DNA of 64,000 nucleotides from Hippasteria phrygiana. Its lineage: Eukaryota; Echinodermata; Asteroidea; Valvatida; Goniasteridae. The notes below the pieces were generated by a model. The model was given only the letters and a program-made list of their open reading frames with translations. It ran no database searches and had not been told where the DNA came from. Position 1 is the first letter of the stretch; the number at the start of each line of letters is the position of its first letter. The stretch spans positions 558,001 through 622,000 of the forward strand of contig JAZGUH010000361.1 in NCBI GenBank assembly GCA_037893225.1. Reading direction: 5' to 3'. The position numbers and the translations under genes are program-made. Positions 1-12,300 of this stretch are shown here, piece after piece.

Positions 1-207
1 CGGATGACGCTATATGGCGGGGAAAAAAACAGTGCCACCAGGCTGGATGACGCCATTCGCCGCTGTTTGTGCAGTTTCCATCCATTTTTTGATTATTGTG
101 TATATGTTACGCTTGACTGCACAAACACATTGTAGCGGTTCGCTTAGCTGCCAGAGCCGCCGCGGCACCCGGACGTCTCCCATAAAATACCGTACTCATG
201 GGGTTAA
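1..207. mobile_element. Family A' MITE (left end cut by window)
   Basis: Near-identical to 52999-53219 over its whole length, both ending GTACTCAnGGGGTTAA. The intact copy starts TTAACCCCTTACGTAC, giving terminal inverted repeats and TTAA-like ends. Lies in the MTREX intron 38 bp before exon 246-366. Confidence 0.8.
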
Positions 208-245
208 GAAACTGTCAGCTTTTGTCCACTTTACTCCTTAGACAG

Positions 246-366
246 GGGTGTTGTTTGGGAAGAGACCATTATCCTTCTGCCAGACAATGTCCACTATGTG
301 TTCCTGTCGGCCACCATACCCAACGCCAGACAGTTTGCTGAATGGATATGCCATCTACACAAACAG
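246..366 (+). CDS. MTREX: MTREX exon 1 of window: end of RecA1
   Basis: Begins with the last base of a split codon after acag, then [19 protein letters not shown] and the SATIPNA motif III, and stops at HLHKQ before donor GTTGGT. The acceptor lies 38 bp after the end of a family-A MITE (1-207). Confidence 0.95.
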
Positions 367-3300
367 GTTGGTGCTAGAGACGTGCAGTAATAACATTGCG
401 TTGAAACTGTAGCTTTGAAAAAAAATGAACATGATAGAGAAAGAGAGAAAACAGCAAAATAAAAGCATTATTAAAGTCATGTAGTGTTTGAAGCACTGTA
501 TGCTCGGTGCTGTCTGAGAGCCTGTTGGAAAACATTTTCATGCTTTATTCGAGCTGGACTCGAATCACATGGAAGGCGGTACAAGCAAATTCTTGCTTTT
601 AGAGGTGTCACACGTGACATTCTAGACCAACAAGACTGCCCAATCTGTGACACGATGTGACACGAGCAATAGGGCTGTACCGAATATTCGATATTTGACC
701 GTCAAGCGAATATTCCATTACCATTTTGCCAGTTTGAATATTCAAAAAGATATATACGCACATGCAGATATGACCCGCATGCTATTTTAATAGAAAAGTT
801 ACTGTGCTTAGCAGTGTCAAATGCCGCATTTTTGTCAATCGTAACTTTTAGTGGACGGAGGTTTATTGTTCCTGTCCGTAAAACCCTTGATACAACAGGG
901 GCATGCAAAAAAATGCCATTTGAACGGTCCATGATATAAATCATTATACGTAAAACACCGGCGTGCTTTTACGTGCAATGTTTTCTTTACCGGTGCGGCA
1001 TGCACTGAAAAACTTGATCGGCGAGTATCGAATATTCGAATATTTGGTCAAACCCAGTTTCGAATATTCGAATATTAAATTATTCGAATATTAAATTATT
1101 CGAATATTAAATTATTCGAATACTAAATTATTCGAAAATGAACAGCCCTAAGAGGCAATATCGTGACTCATTTTTTATTGTTTAAATTTGTTTATTTCTT
1201 GCAGCCTTGTCACGTAGTGTACACGGAATACCGACCCGTGCCCCTACAGCATTATATATTCCCAGCGGGAGGGGATGGACTTCATCTCGTGGTCGACGAA
1301 AAAGTCAGTGCAAATTCCATCCTGTGTCGGCTGTGTTACGCTTATTTTTTTTAAATGAATTAAACTGCCGCCAATTGCTAATTGACTGGATTGACCTGAA
1401 ATAGACAAATCAACAAAATTAGCTGGCATAAACGTTTCAAACTTGAGCAAGTTCGTTCTCAAAGGCAAGTGGGTCATTTACCTTTGAGAAAGAATCGGTC
1501 ATTTGTCTTTGACAAAAAGCTTGCTTCATTTTAAAGTGTTAGGCCAGCAGATTTTGTCGAGTTTTCAGTTTTAACATCTCAAGAAAACAAGATACTCAAA
1601 GAAATCCAAGCTCAAAGTTGTGAGCAGGTTGCATATTTTGAAAGTTTTAAATTATTTTTAAAATGTTTTTTTACACACGTTTGCCCCGAACTAGGCCTCA
1701 AAGCCGCTCAGGATACAGAGCTAGAAGAAGAAAAAACAATCAAAGATGGAGTCAACCATCAGATTGGAAAGACTTTAATACTAGTAGTAGCATCCAAACA
1801 GAAATACCTTGTGTGTTCCAAAGCCTTGCATAAGCTCTTGTACAGCAAAACGATATATCTTGAAATTTTGAACGTTGAAGTAATACAAAAAAAAAAAAAT
1901 CCACTCTAAAGTCAAGAAAGACTGAATATTTGGACAGCTTAAGAAATAATAGCATACACAGATCCATTATATAAAACCCGAACAATCCCATTTAATAAAA
2001 CTATTAAGTAAATTTTCTTAACTCCTTACGTCCGGCTGTTGCTGATGGGGTGCTGGTATGCCAAGATCGGGGCAGTGCAGCCAAGCGTAAATGCAAACAA
2101 TAGGCACCACACTGAATAGAGTCCTATAGAGTCCTATTCATCACACTAGGAACCCCCTTTCGTGTGAATGAAAGCTTTGTTTGAAAAAGCTCCATCTATT
2201 CATTACACTCCCAGAACAATATAGTTTTTAACAAAAATGAATGGATTGAGTAAGCTCAGGAATGTGCCTATAGACATCAACCGACCAGGTGGTTATTTTC
2301 AAACCGTGGCAATGGACGTCGTCCATATTCAAGATGTTAACGTTCATTTTCAGGGTTGTTTTGCTACACAAGGGCTCAAGTACAAATACATGCTTGGTAA
2401 AGCAGTAGGCTAACAAAGTAGAAGACTGGTTACAAAATACACCTGTTTTTTGCTGAAGACTGTAAAGCAAGCCACTTGCATCCAGTAACTCAAGAATTAC
2501 AACCAAGGGGCCAATTTTTTTTTTGGTTCTCCAAAAGCAACTTGATTTCGCTGCTAGCTCACACAGGTCCAAGTAGAGAAATCATAATGATGCATTGAAT
2601 TTGGTGTTTTGCACAGGGCGACTTCCGTCAGGATAACTTTGGTGTTGCGATGTCCGTCTTGAGGGATTCCGGGGATGCGGCCAAGGGAGACTCAATGAAC
2701 AGAGGACGGAAAGGAGGAACGAAAGGTACGGAATACAAGCACCGCAAAGACAAACGGTGGTCCTGCAATCGATACCACACCCGGACAATATGAAATGCTC
2801 CCTAATTGATACACAAGTCTATCAGTAGTTAGGTGTGCGGTAACCACTTAAAGGGTGGCTGCAATGAAATTGTACACAAATTAATTTTGTGTTGTATAAC
2901 TCTTTTACAATATAAGAAATGTGATTAAAATGTGTTTTCCGCGTTTCTGCCCATTTTTGGTGTTTAATTTTCCCGGAATAAAGTTCCCCCTTTCTCTATT
3001 GTTTCCGCGCCCCTAATTGCGTGACGTCATCTCGGGAACACGGAAACTCAGCGAGAGTAGTTTGATCACAGTGTGTGCGTTTGTGTACGTGTGGATGTAT
3101 GCCGTTGTTGAGGGAACCAGCCACGTGCGAATAAATAGCTTTGGATGAAGGGACCAGGGAAACATTTCTCGTCGCGTTAAAATCTTCAAACGGAATCTTT
3201 TGGATCTGAATCTGACAATCAAGTGTCGATTTTAGACTTGTTGATTCAGACATTTCTTCGGAACATTATTGGGGCGAGAAAGATGATCCTGGAGCTCTTC

Positions 3301-6300
3301 TGTACATGTATGAGCCAGAAGGTGAGAGTAACAGCGAAACTACTGAAGACTCCGAATCGGACTCCCGATGCAGAACGCGGTAAAAGACTGGGCTAAATAA
3401 CACTCTCCGAGTCCAAATACGACGGTATTTCGGTTCTACTGGAAAGAGGTGAAGACCGACACCATCCTTAGTGGTGTTGTTGAATCCAGCAGCAACACGA
3501 CACGGTATTATCGACAAAAAACATTCGCAAAACACTGAAAGCTTTCCACGACACAGCGAAAACACACGTGCATGTCAATGCAACGCACGCTCGGTATACT
3601 AAATGTACATGTCGAGTCATGGCCGACCAGCCAGCCGGGTTCCCGGGATGACGTGACATCGGCGTTAACACTTGATGGGCGGGGCTGTCCCCCCTCCCGC
3701 CTTAAAATTTTTTTTTTCAAATGCTTTATACGCGAAATAAAAAAATACAAACAACACACAGTTGTGTTTCAAAAACTTTATTTCATCGATATACACAATA
3801 AAGATTCCATTGCAGCCACCCTTTAAGCCTATGAAAGGAAAAGCTAAAAAACAATCGCCCATAAAATCAGAGAAACTGCGAGGGTTTATACTTTTTTTGT
3901 ACCTCTGGAAAAGATAAGTCACGAATTTTTGAGGTATTGTTTTTGACAGTATGTGACCTGTTGCAAAAAAAATTGGTGGAAAGTCGCCAAAATGTTAAAT
4001 CAAGATGATGGTATTTCCTGGAACTACAGGTTAAGAGCTATAATTTGATATATTGTGTGTTGTGGTATCTCATTCCTAGCCCCCGATACAACCTGTTAGA
4101 TTTATCAGAGTCTTGACCCCTTGTTTTGAGAAAATGAAGCTCAAAGTTTGTCCTCTGTGCACTCTAAACCCAAGAAAAAAAAAATAAATCCCAAAAATAT
4201 TTCGAGAATGAATTCAGTTTTAAAACTTTGAGATATAATAGGATAGGTTTCTTTTTCAAATATGCAGTTGTTAAAGTCCTCAAATTGAGTTTACATTGAA
4301 AGATTGTTGTTTCTGCTTGTAACTCAGAAAACCGTAGTGCGACTTTGCACTCATTTTGTGATGCCGGGTCACACATGGTGTTTGTTCCTTCTGTCACTAC
4401 AGGTCACTCCAACATCTTTAAGATAGTGAAGATGATCATGGAGCGGATGTTCCAGCCCGTCATCGTCTTCAGCTTCAGCAAGAAGGAGTGTGAGGCCTAC
4501 GCCTTGCAGATGTCCAAGCTGGACTTTAACACCTCTGACGAGAAGGTCATGGTGAAGGAGGTCTTCAACAACGCCATCGACTGTCTGACAGACGATGACA
4601 AGAGATTACCCCAGGTAACGCGAGTCGTATCCTCACCGAGTGATCCCCACAATGCGGCTTTCCCAAATTGGCAGGATCCCTGGCTGTACATGGCATTATG
4701 TGTAAAAGACATCCGACTTGGGTCCCCCGAACAAAGATATTAACAATTTGGGAGACCGCCAATGTGGGGCAGGAAAAGTCAGTTAGTAGAGCACCGGTAC
4801 AGTAAATCCAGCGGTCCCAGGGTCAAATCCTGCTCTTGTCAGTTATTGTTTTACCATAAAAAATTGCAGACGTAAAGCAAAAAATTGCTTTTTTTCCCAA
4901 GGTTTTATTTTGAGTTATTTAATTCTGTTTAACTGTCGGAGGTGCCAATTTGCAAGTAACCTATGCTTTTTGGTGGTTGTACAGTACATTGCATTTGAAA
5001 GTTAACGTGGGAATGGAAATGTCTTCACACTTTTTCCTCTGGTTAGGTAATTCATTTTCATTTCACAAAATGTGAAAATGTTTTCGCCTAGTTTTCATGC
5101 CTTTTCACACAAGTGCAAAAACATTTTCTCGCCTTTTCCACACAAGTGGGAAAATATTTTCACATCTTTTTCTCAAAAGCGGGAAAATCATTTCCCACTT
5201 GAATTGGAGGGGCAAAAGTTGTGTGGGAAATGTGAAATGTGAATGCAAATGTGAATTCTTTTCACAAAATGTCCCATTCGCAGTGTTAACTTTCAACTGC
5301 AACGTACTGTATACAAATTGTAATAATAAATTTACATAACTATTATTACATAACTGACATGCTTTGGTTTATTGAATGAAATTTTACATTTTTCACTTTG
5401 AAAATGTATTCAAATTTACCTAGTCAGTTTCCCTTGTGGATTGTTTGACAAATTATAAGTTAAAAAGTTGTATCCTCATTGAGTGATCCCCACAATGTCG
5501 CTTCCCAGGTTGTATCGTAAAAATTGGGTGTGATCCCTGGCTATACGGCATTCTGGGTTTATGACTTCTGACTAGCTCCCACCCGAACAAAGACACTGAC
5601 AATTTGGGAGACTGCCAACATAGAGCAAGATAGCTCAGTTGGTAGAGCGCCGGTACGGTAACCCGGAGGTCGCAGGTTCGAATCCCGCTCCTGCCAGTTT
5701 CTTTGTTCATTTTGAAATAGAACTTTTACATGGTTAAAACATAGTTTTCATTATCAGAAGTAACCTCAATCGTATATAAAATATCATCAAAATTCATCAC
5801 TGTTGAGCCGAGATCTGGCAGAGCAGAGTCCCTCCCAAATGTGAAAGGACAACAAAATCCTGGTTCTTTTAGGGATAACACAGTGAAAAATGTCCTTAGT
5901 AGTAACATGTCTGGAAAAATTGACAAAAATGTCACAAACACCGTATTTTCAATTGCTTTCATTAACCTCTTGAATACAGACGACGGCCGTAGCCACGGTT
6001 TAAAGAAAGACCACCTGGTCGTATCGTCTATACGCGCATTCCTGCGTGTACTCAATCCATTGTTTGCTATTGTTTGCATTATGATTGGTTACACAAGCCT
6101 GTCTTGGCATACCAGCATCCCAATAACAACAGTCGGACAATTGTGCAGCTCAAGTTAAGCCGTGTCCGCACTGGATTTCTTTTTTGGAAGGTTTTACCGA
6201 GACGATGGTAGAATGAAAAATGGTCAACCACTGTCCGCACTTGGGCTTTCGACACGGGAAAATTTTACCGAGACAGTGGGAGAAGTAACCGAGCTGTCAA

Positions 6301-9300
6301 TATAACGACTCATGAGGGCGCTTTGCGTGACCTTTCTACATTGACACGATTGACCCAAACCACGCCTGCCTTTTCATTTTTCCGGCCGATGTGTACACGC
6401 AGGCCTACGTCTTTAGCACCAATCAAACTTCTGACTTTATCAATAATAAAATCTACCATGATTGCGACCAAAAGAGAAACAACGCACTGGAATTTGGAAA
6501 CTTGCCACGTGCACCGCACCGCGGTAAAACAATGCAAAGAGCATGCGTGGTTTCCCTGTGAAGCATGACCTTGCGCTCGGGCCGGATATGATGTACGCTT
6601 TCCTGAGCCACTTTTACCGCAACGCACTGTCCGCACTGGACTTATCGTCTCGGGAAAAGTTACCTGGTCAGTTTTCCTTGGCAGCAGTTGGCCGGTAGAA
6701 GTAACCGCTGGACTCAGGAAAAGTAACTGAGAGGAAAACGTCCTAGGCTGTCCGCACTGGACTTAAAATGGGAAAAGTTCCCATCGTCTCAGTAAGTTTT
6801 ACCAAAATAAGTCCAGTTCGGACAGGGCTCTAGAAACAAAGGGCAAGTTCTCATTCATAAATTTGCAATTTCTTTGAATAGGTGGAACATGTTCTACCTC
6901 TCCTGGAGCGAGGCATCGGCATCCATCACTCCGGCCTCCTCCCCATCCTCAAGGAGACCATAGAGATCCTCTTCTCGGAGGGGCTCATCAAGGCCCTGTT
7001 TGCCACCGAGACCTTCGCCATGGGCCTCAACATGCCAGCTCGCACCGTGGTCTTCACCAACGCCCGCAAGTTTGACGGCAAGGACTTCAGATGGGTGCGA
7101 CAATTGCTTTAACAATTCTCACTTTTTCTTCTCTGTATTAACTGAAATGCCTGCTGCAATGAGCATCGCGCTCAATTTTGTGCAGATGTCTTGTCTCTGA
7201 ATAAAGTGAATCTTATACAAATTGCAGTGAAGTCACGTAGGGTACAATGTACAGTAGCATTGGCAAAGCCAGGGGCGAGATTTGTCAGGATTTTTTGTCG
7301 GGGATTTCAGAATTTTTAAAGAATCTCTTTTGCAATCTGAAATTCATGAGGTGTTGTCCTAAAGAAGTTTTTAACTGTAAAAGTGGGTATAGACTATATT
7401 TTAAGGGTGTGCCTTGAGGCAAATACAAACTATATGTTGATCTGGGGTCCTTGTGGATTTTTCGTGGATTTTTCGTGGATTTTGTGGAAGGTTCATTTTT
7501 GGCCAATCTGACCCCTGCAAAGCTTAAAGACCTACTATAACCAAAGTTTAATTCTCTAAAAAAAAGATTAGTATCTTGATTATGAATTACAAGAAACCAA
7601 ATTCGTGCTAAATATTGTCATTTTCTATCCATCATTATTAATTAACGGACGAGAGAAAGATGCTAATTAAATATTCAAATTTCGCGCTTACTCCAAGTTC
7701 TCCCCCTGCTGCCGTTGGCAGCGCGCTGTTAGCCTTGACGTCATCGCGTGTACGTCATCCATACTAAACTCGGATTTGAAATTGAAATAGTAGGCTTACA
7801 TGATGGGATACAGAGAACTTGTACCAATGAACTTGTGCAACGATCGGACTACACACCATGACGTCAAGCGCAATAAATGCATAACGCATGACATGCAAAT
7901 GGGGGACGTGACGTACGCTTTTTCAGACGATAGGATTTTCAAAAGTGAGCCAATTTGCAATACAACATATCTTTTGTGTATTGCTCTCTATATTGACATA
8001 TCTGTAGACTGAGACAATAATTTCACATTTTTTTAAAGCGTTTTACCAGGTCTTTACAATCTTGTATGTTGATGCAGTCCCGAACTAATTATTAATTGCT
8101 TGCTGGTAAAAGAAGATTTCTGTTTACAAGGGAACCAAAAACTTTGGCCTTGGCAAAAAGCCAAAATGTTTATGCCCATTTTACAGTCTGAAGGCAGCTG
8201 GTTAAATTTAACTAGTTTTCCTGATTTTCAAATCCCTATCATCCCAAATGGTGAAATGTAAACCATCGGTTAATGACATAAATCTTATTTAAATTTTGTT
8301 TTCACTAAATGTTTTCACACAAAAAAACTTTTTATAATGACGTTACAAACAGTCTGTCCCATCAACATGTTTTTTGTCAGATTTCATCCGGCGAGTACAT
8401 TCAGATGAGTGGGCGGGCTGGTAGGCGTGGCTTGGACGACAAAGGCATCGTCATCTTGATGATTGATGAGAAGATGAGCCCAGGAGTGGGCAAGAACATC
8501 CTTCAGGTAAAACACAAGATAATGGAGATTGCAGACTCGTTCCTGACATCACAGCAGGGTCCTAGTTTAGCTCCACATAGTGCCAGTACACACTGGAGAT
8601 TTCCTCTTGTTTTGGTTTTTTTGTGTAAATCTCTGCTCCACAAAAAAGAGAAATTAAAAAGGGCAGTAATGCACCTTATCAAGTTATTCAACCAGTTCAC
8701 GCCGGGATTATTTTGACATTTACCGGACCCAGGTGCAGGATTATTTTTCACGAACCTCGATGCCAGCCGGGTTCAGGTGGAATTGGGCCGTAATCTGCGG
8801 GTAGCACTCCCTGATATTTCCGGCCTCACTCGCTGCGAGCAGGTCGCTGACAGATATTACCGGCCTCAATCCAGTGCGTGTTTATCAGTCATCCGTTCTG
8901 AATACCGCAAAACCTTTGCGTGTATACACGTCATCCGACCCGAACTGGTTAAAAGGTACGGGGGTTAATTTAACCCCCCAAGGGGTGCTGGTATGACAAG
9001 AACGAGACTGTGTACCGAAGCATCAATGCAAACAATAGGCCTCACACTGTATAGAGGGGGTCCCATTCAGTGCACTTGGAGCCCCTCTTTTGTGTGAATG
9101 AAGGCTTTGTTTGAAAGAGCTCCATCTATGCATTACGCTCCCATTCAAGAAATTGAATGGATTGAGTACGCACAGAAATGCACCTGTACATGTCCACCGA
9201 CCAGGTGGTCTTTTTCAAACCAGGGCTATGGTTGTCGTCCGTATTCAAGAGGTAAATTTTTTATTTAATCCCTAGGGCAACCCGGATCCACTGAACAGTG

Positions 9301-12300
9301 CTTTCCATCTGACATACAACATGGTATTGAATCTACTGAGGGTAGAGGGTATCAACCCAGAGTACATGCTGGAGAGATCGTTCTACCAGTTCCAGAACTA
9401 CTCTGTCATCCCTGGTCTCTTTGACAGTAAGTGAAAGATTAATGCATGTAGCTTTAAAAAAAAAAATAAAACATTTTCTGCGAGAAGGTTCTATGTTTTT
9501 AATTTGATTCAGCTCATTTCCAATCCATGTCTAACCAAAATTTCTTAAATTCGTCAAACAATCCACAAGGGAAACTGACTAGGTAAAATTCGAATACATT
9601 TTCAAAGTGAACAAAGAAACTGGCAGGAGCGGGATTCGTACCTGCGACCTCCGGGTTACCGTACCGGCGCTCTACCAACTGAGCTATCTTGCCCTATGTT
9701 GGCGGTCTCCCAAATTGTCAGTATCTTTGTGACTAGTGCCGCATTCCTTACCTCAGACCTTGCCGATGAATGGGAAGCCAGACGGCTTGAGTAGACTGAA
9801 CAATCATGAGGTCAAAACTGGAGCTTGGAGCTCATTAAATCAGTCGGCTTGTCAGAGATTTCCAGTTTGCAGCGGTCAGACCATGGACAGAGAATCCTAT
9901 TAGTAGAGGTCTTGCTGCAATTAATGTTTATTAAGAGCTCTGGCTCGGAAGGCTTTAATTCCCTATTGTCAACCGAGATGGATACTACCATTATGAATAT
10001 AGCGGTTATGAAACTGCCTGTGTGCACTGACCTGTATAGAATGAGCTCATTATATCAGCTAGCCGGGCGTTAATGCCGGTATTGCAGAAAACAGCATTAC
10101 CACAATTAATACCACTTTCAGACTTCTTGAACTGATCCCTTGTATGAAACATGGATATATGGTTATTTATTTATTTTTTGCATAAGACACGTTTCCAATG
10201 CCTCCAGTTTCCTTTTTTTTTTATCTGCAGAGTTGAAGAAGCTGGAAGACGAGTACAACCAGATGGAGATCCCGCAAGAGGAGAGCGTGGAGGCGTACTA
10301 CAAGATCAGACAGCAACTCAACAAGCTGGGCAGGGAGATCAAGGCCTTCATCACCAAGCCCAAGTACTGCTTGCCGTTCCTGCAACCAGGTCGTCTAGCC
10401 AAGGTGCATACTCTTTCCCTCAGAGTGACATCATTGATGACAACCGTCGGCAAATAAGTACTGAGCAAGTTTGAGCAGCGACCGTCATTCATAAAAGCCT
10501 GAAGCATTATCACTATCCCCATTGGTTCAGAGTCCGTCACGTGTCTATAAACCTTTTCATTCAAGACCGGTAGAGTAGTCTCAAGTATATTTCAATGTAT
10601 TGTATGCTGTGAAACCCTTTTGGGGGTACAAACTGAATTAATTTCCCAGTGAAGTCTCCTTTTTTTTATATTAAACCAATCAGAACCTCTGTTGTATATC
10701 ATATTTTGCATTGCATCATCAGCTGACCAATCACAATCTTGCTATCATATTGGTGCAACCCCAACAGGTCAAGAATGAAGACGATGATTTTGGTTGGGGT
10801 GTGGTCATCAACTTCAGGAAAAAGGCCAACCAGAAGATGGACACGCCCCGGGACGACCCGCTCTACATCGCCGAGATTCTGCTGAACTGCTCCAAGGAGA
10901 GCATCAAGAATGCCGTGACGGAGTCCGCCAAGCCACCCAAGACTGGAGAGAGGGGAGAGATGACTGTAAGTCAGTCTTTGTATGACCTGGCAGCACGAAA
11001 TTGGCCAACAAGTCGCAACTTGGCTTTCTGGTTACAAGCCGATATAACTATTTGTCAATGAAAAGTCAATTTTTTGAGGTTTTAGCACTTTCACATTTGA
11101 AAAGCCCTTTTCTACCACATCCCAAAGTTTAATAAAACTGAATTCACTCTGAAAATATTCTTTGCAGGTGAGTTATTTTTTTTGCACAAACTGAGCTGCA
11201 TTTTCTCGAAACAAGGGGTTAAGACTATAACAGCTTCAAAAGGTTATAGCGGAACCTAGGAATGAGCTGCGACACACAATACATCAAATTAAAGCTTGCT
11301 GCATGTTTTTTCAGGAAATACCATAACCTCAATTTTCAGCTTTTGAGACTTTCCACCCAATTGTGATGCCGGGTCACATGTTGCTGAGGAATTCACATAT
11401 CGCTGTTCGTGAACATTAGCCAATCGTAACGTCGGTTGAATATCACGTGACTTTCTGAATCTTAGACAAACCGAAAACGTCCAAACACGTGCAAGTGCCA
11501 CATGTGTGACTTGTTCGTTGAAATGCAGTATGCCAACTCGTGCCAAATACAGATGTGATTCAACTACTAGCCAGGAATGTGGTGACTACTTCCATTCACA
11601 GAAACATTTTTTCTATGGAAGTCGTCCAATAGAGTACTGCAGTCTGACGTCAGTTGGCATGACAACTGGTTCCAAACAAATGTAAATTTCGACTGATCCT
11701 TTGTTAACAGCCAGTTATGCAAACACATAATAAAAGTATTCTGGTTCCAAAAATTGCATTGACGTCATCACTTCGGTGCTCTGTACGAGGCTAAAAGCCA
11801 CTCTAGGTAAAGGGCTACAACAGAGGTGGTGGAGTTGGCCACATTTTAGATTTTCAGCCCTTCCACTCTAACGGTTTTCCTGGGTACAGATCTAAATAGA
11901 GAATAAATCCTCAATAGATACCAAAAAAGATTTTCCCAATTTTCAGACCTATAGACCATGGCGGGGTAGCTGATGAGATATATACACGCAATGTTGCACA
12001 AGCTGCACATGAGCAAATTTGTCCAAGAACTCGCAAACAGTAATACGTCAGTTGCAGAGTTTCCTGATAATGTCAAAATGTTATGAACGTTTGTGTGTAG
12101 TGCATTTCTCCCGCTCTGCAAAATCTCAAATTGTATATCACACAGCTTTTGTGTATTTTGTGTGTGTGTGTGTGTGTGTGGTACAGGTTGTTCCAGTATT
12201 ACTGAGCTTAATCACACACATTAGTAGCGTCAGGCTGTACTTACCCAAGGACCTGAGGCCGATTGACAACAGGCAGAGCGTCGGCAAGTCAATCCAGGTA

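Noticed and set aside
5624..5696. Functional tRNA-Thr(GGT) gene
   Set aside because: Cloverleaf is plausible, but there is C at position 33, the same body recurs at five dispersed sites with shared flanks, and no T-run terminator follows. It is better read as a SINE.
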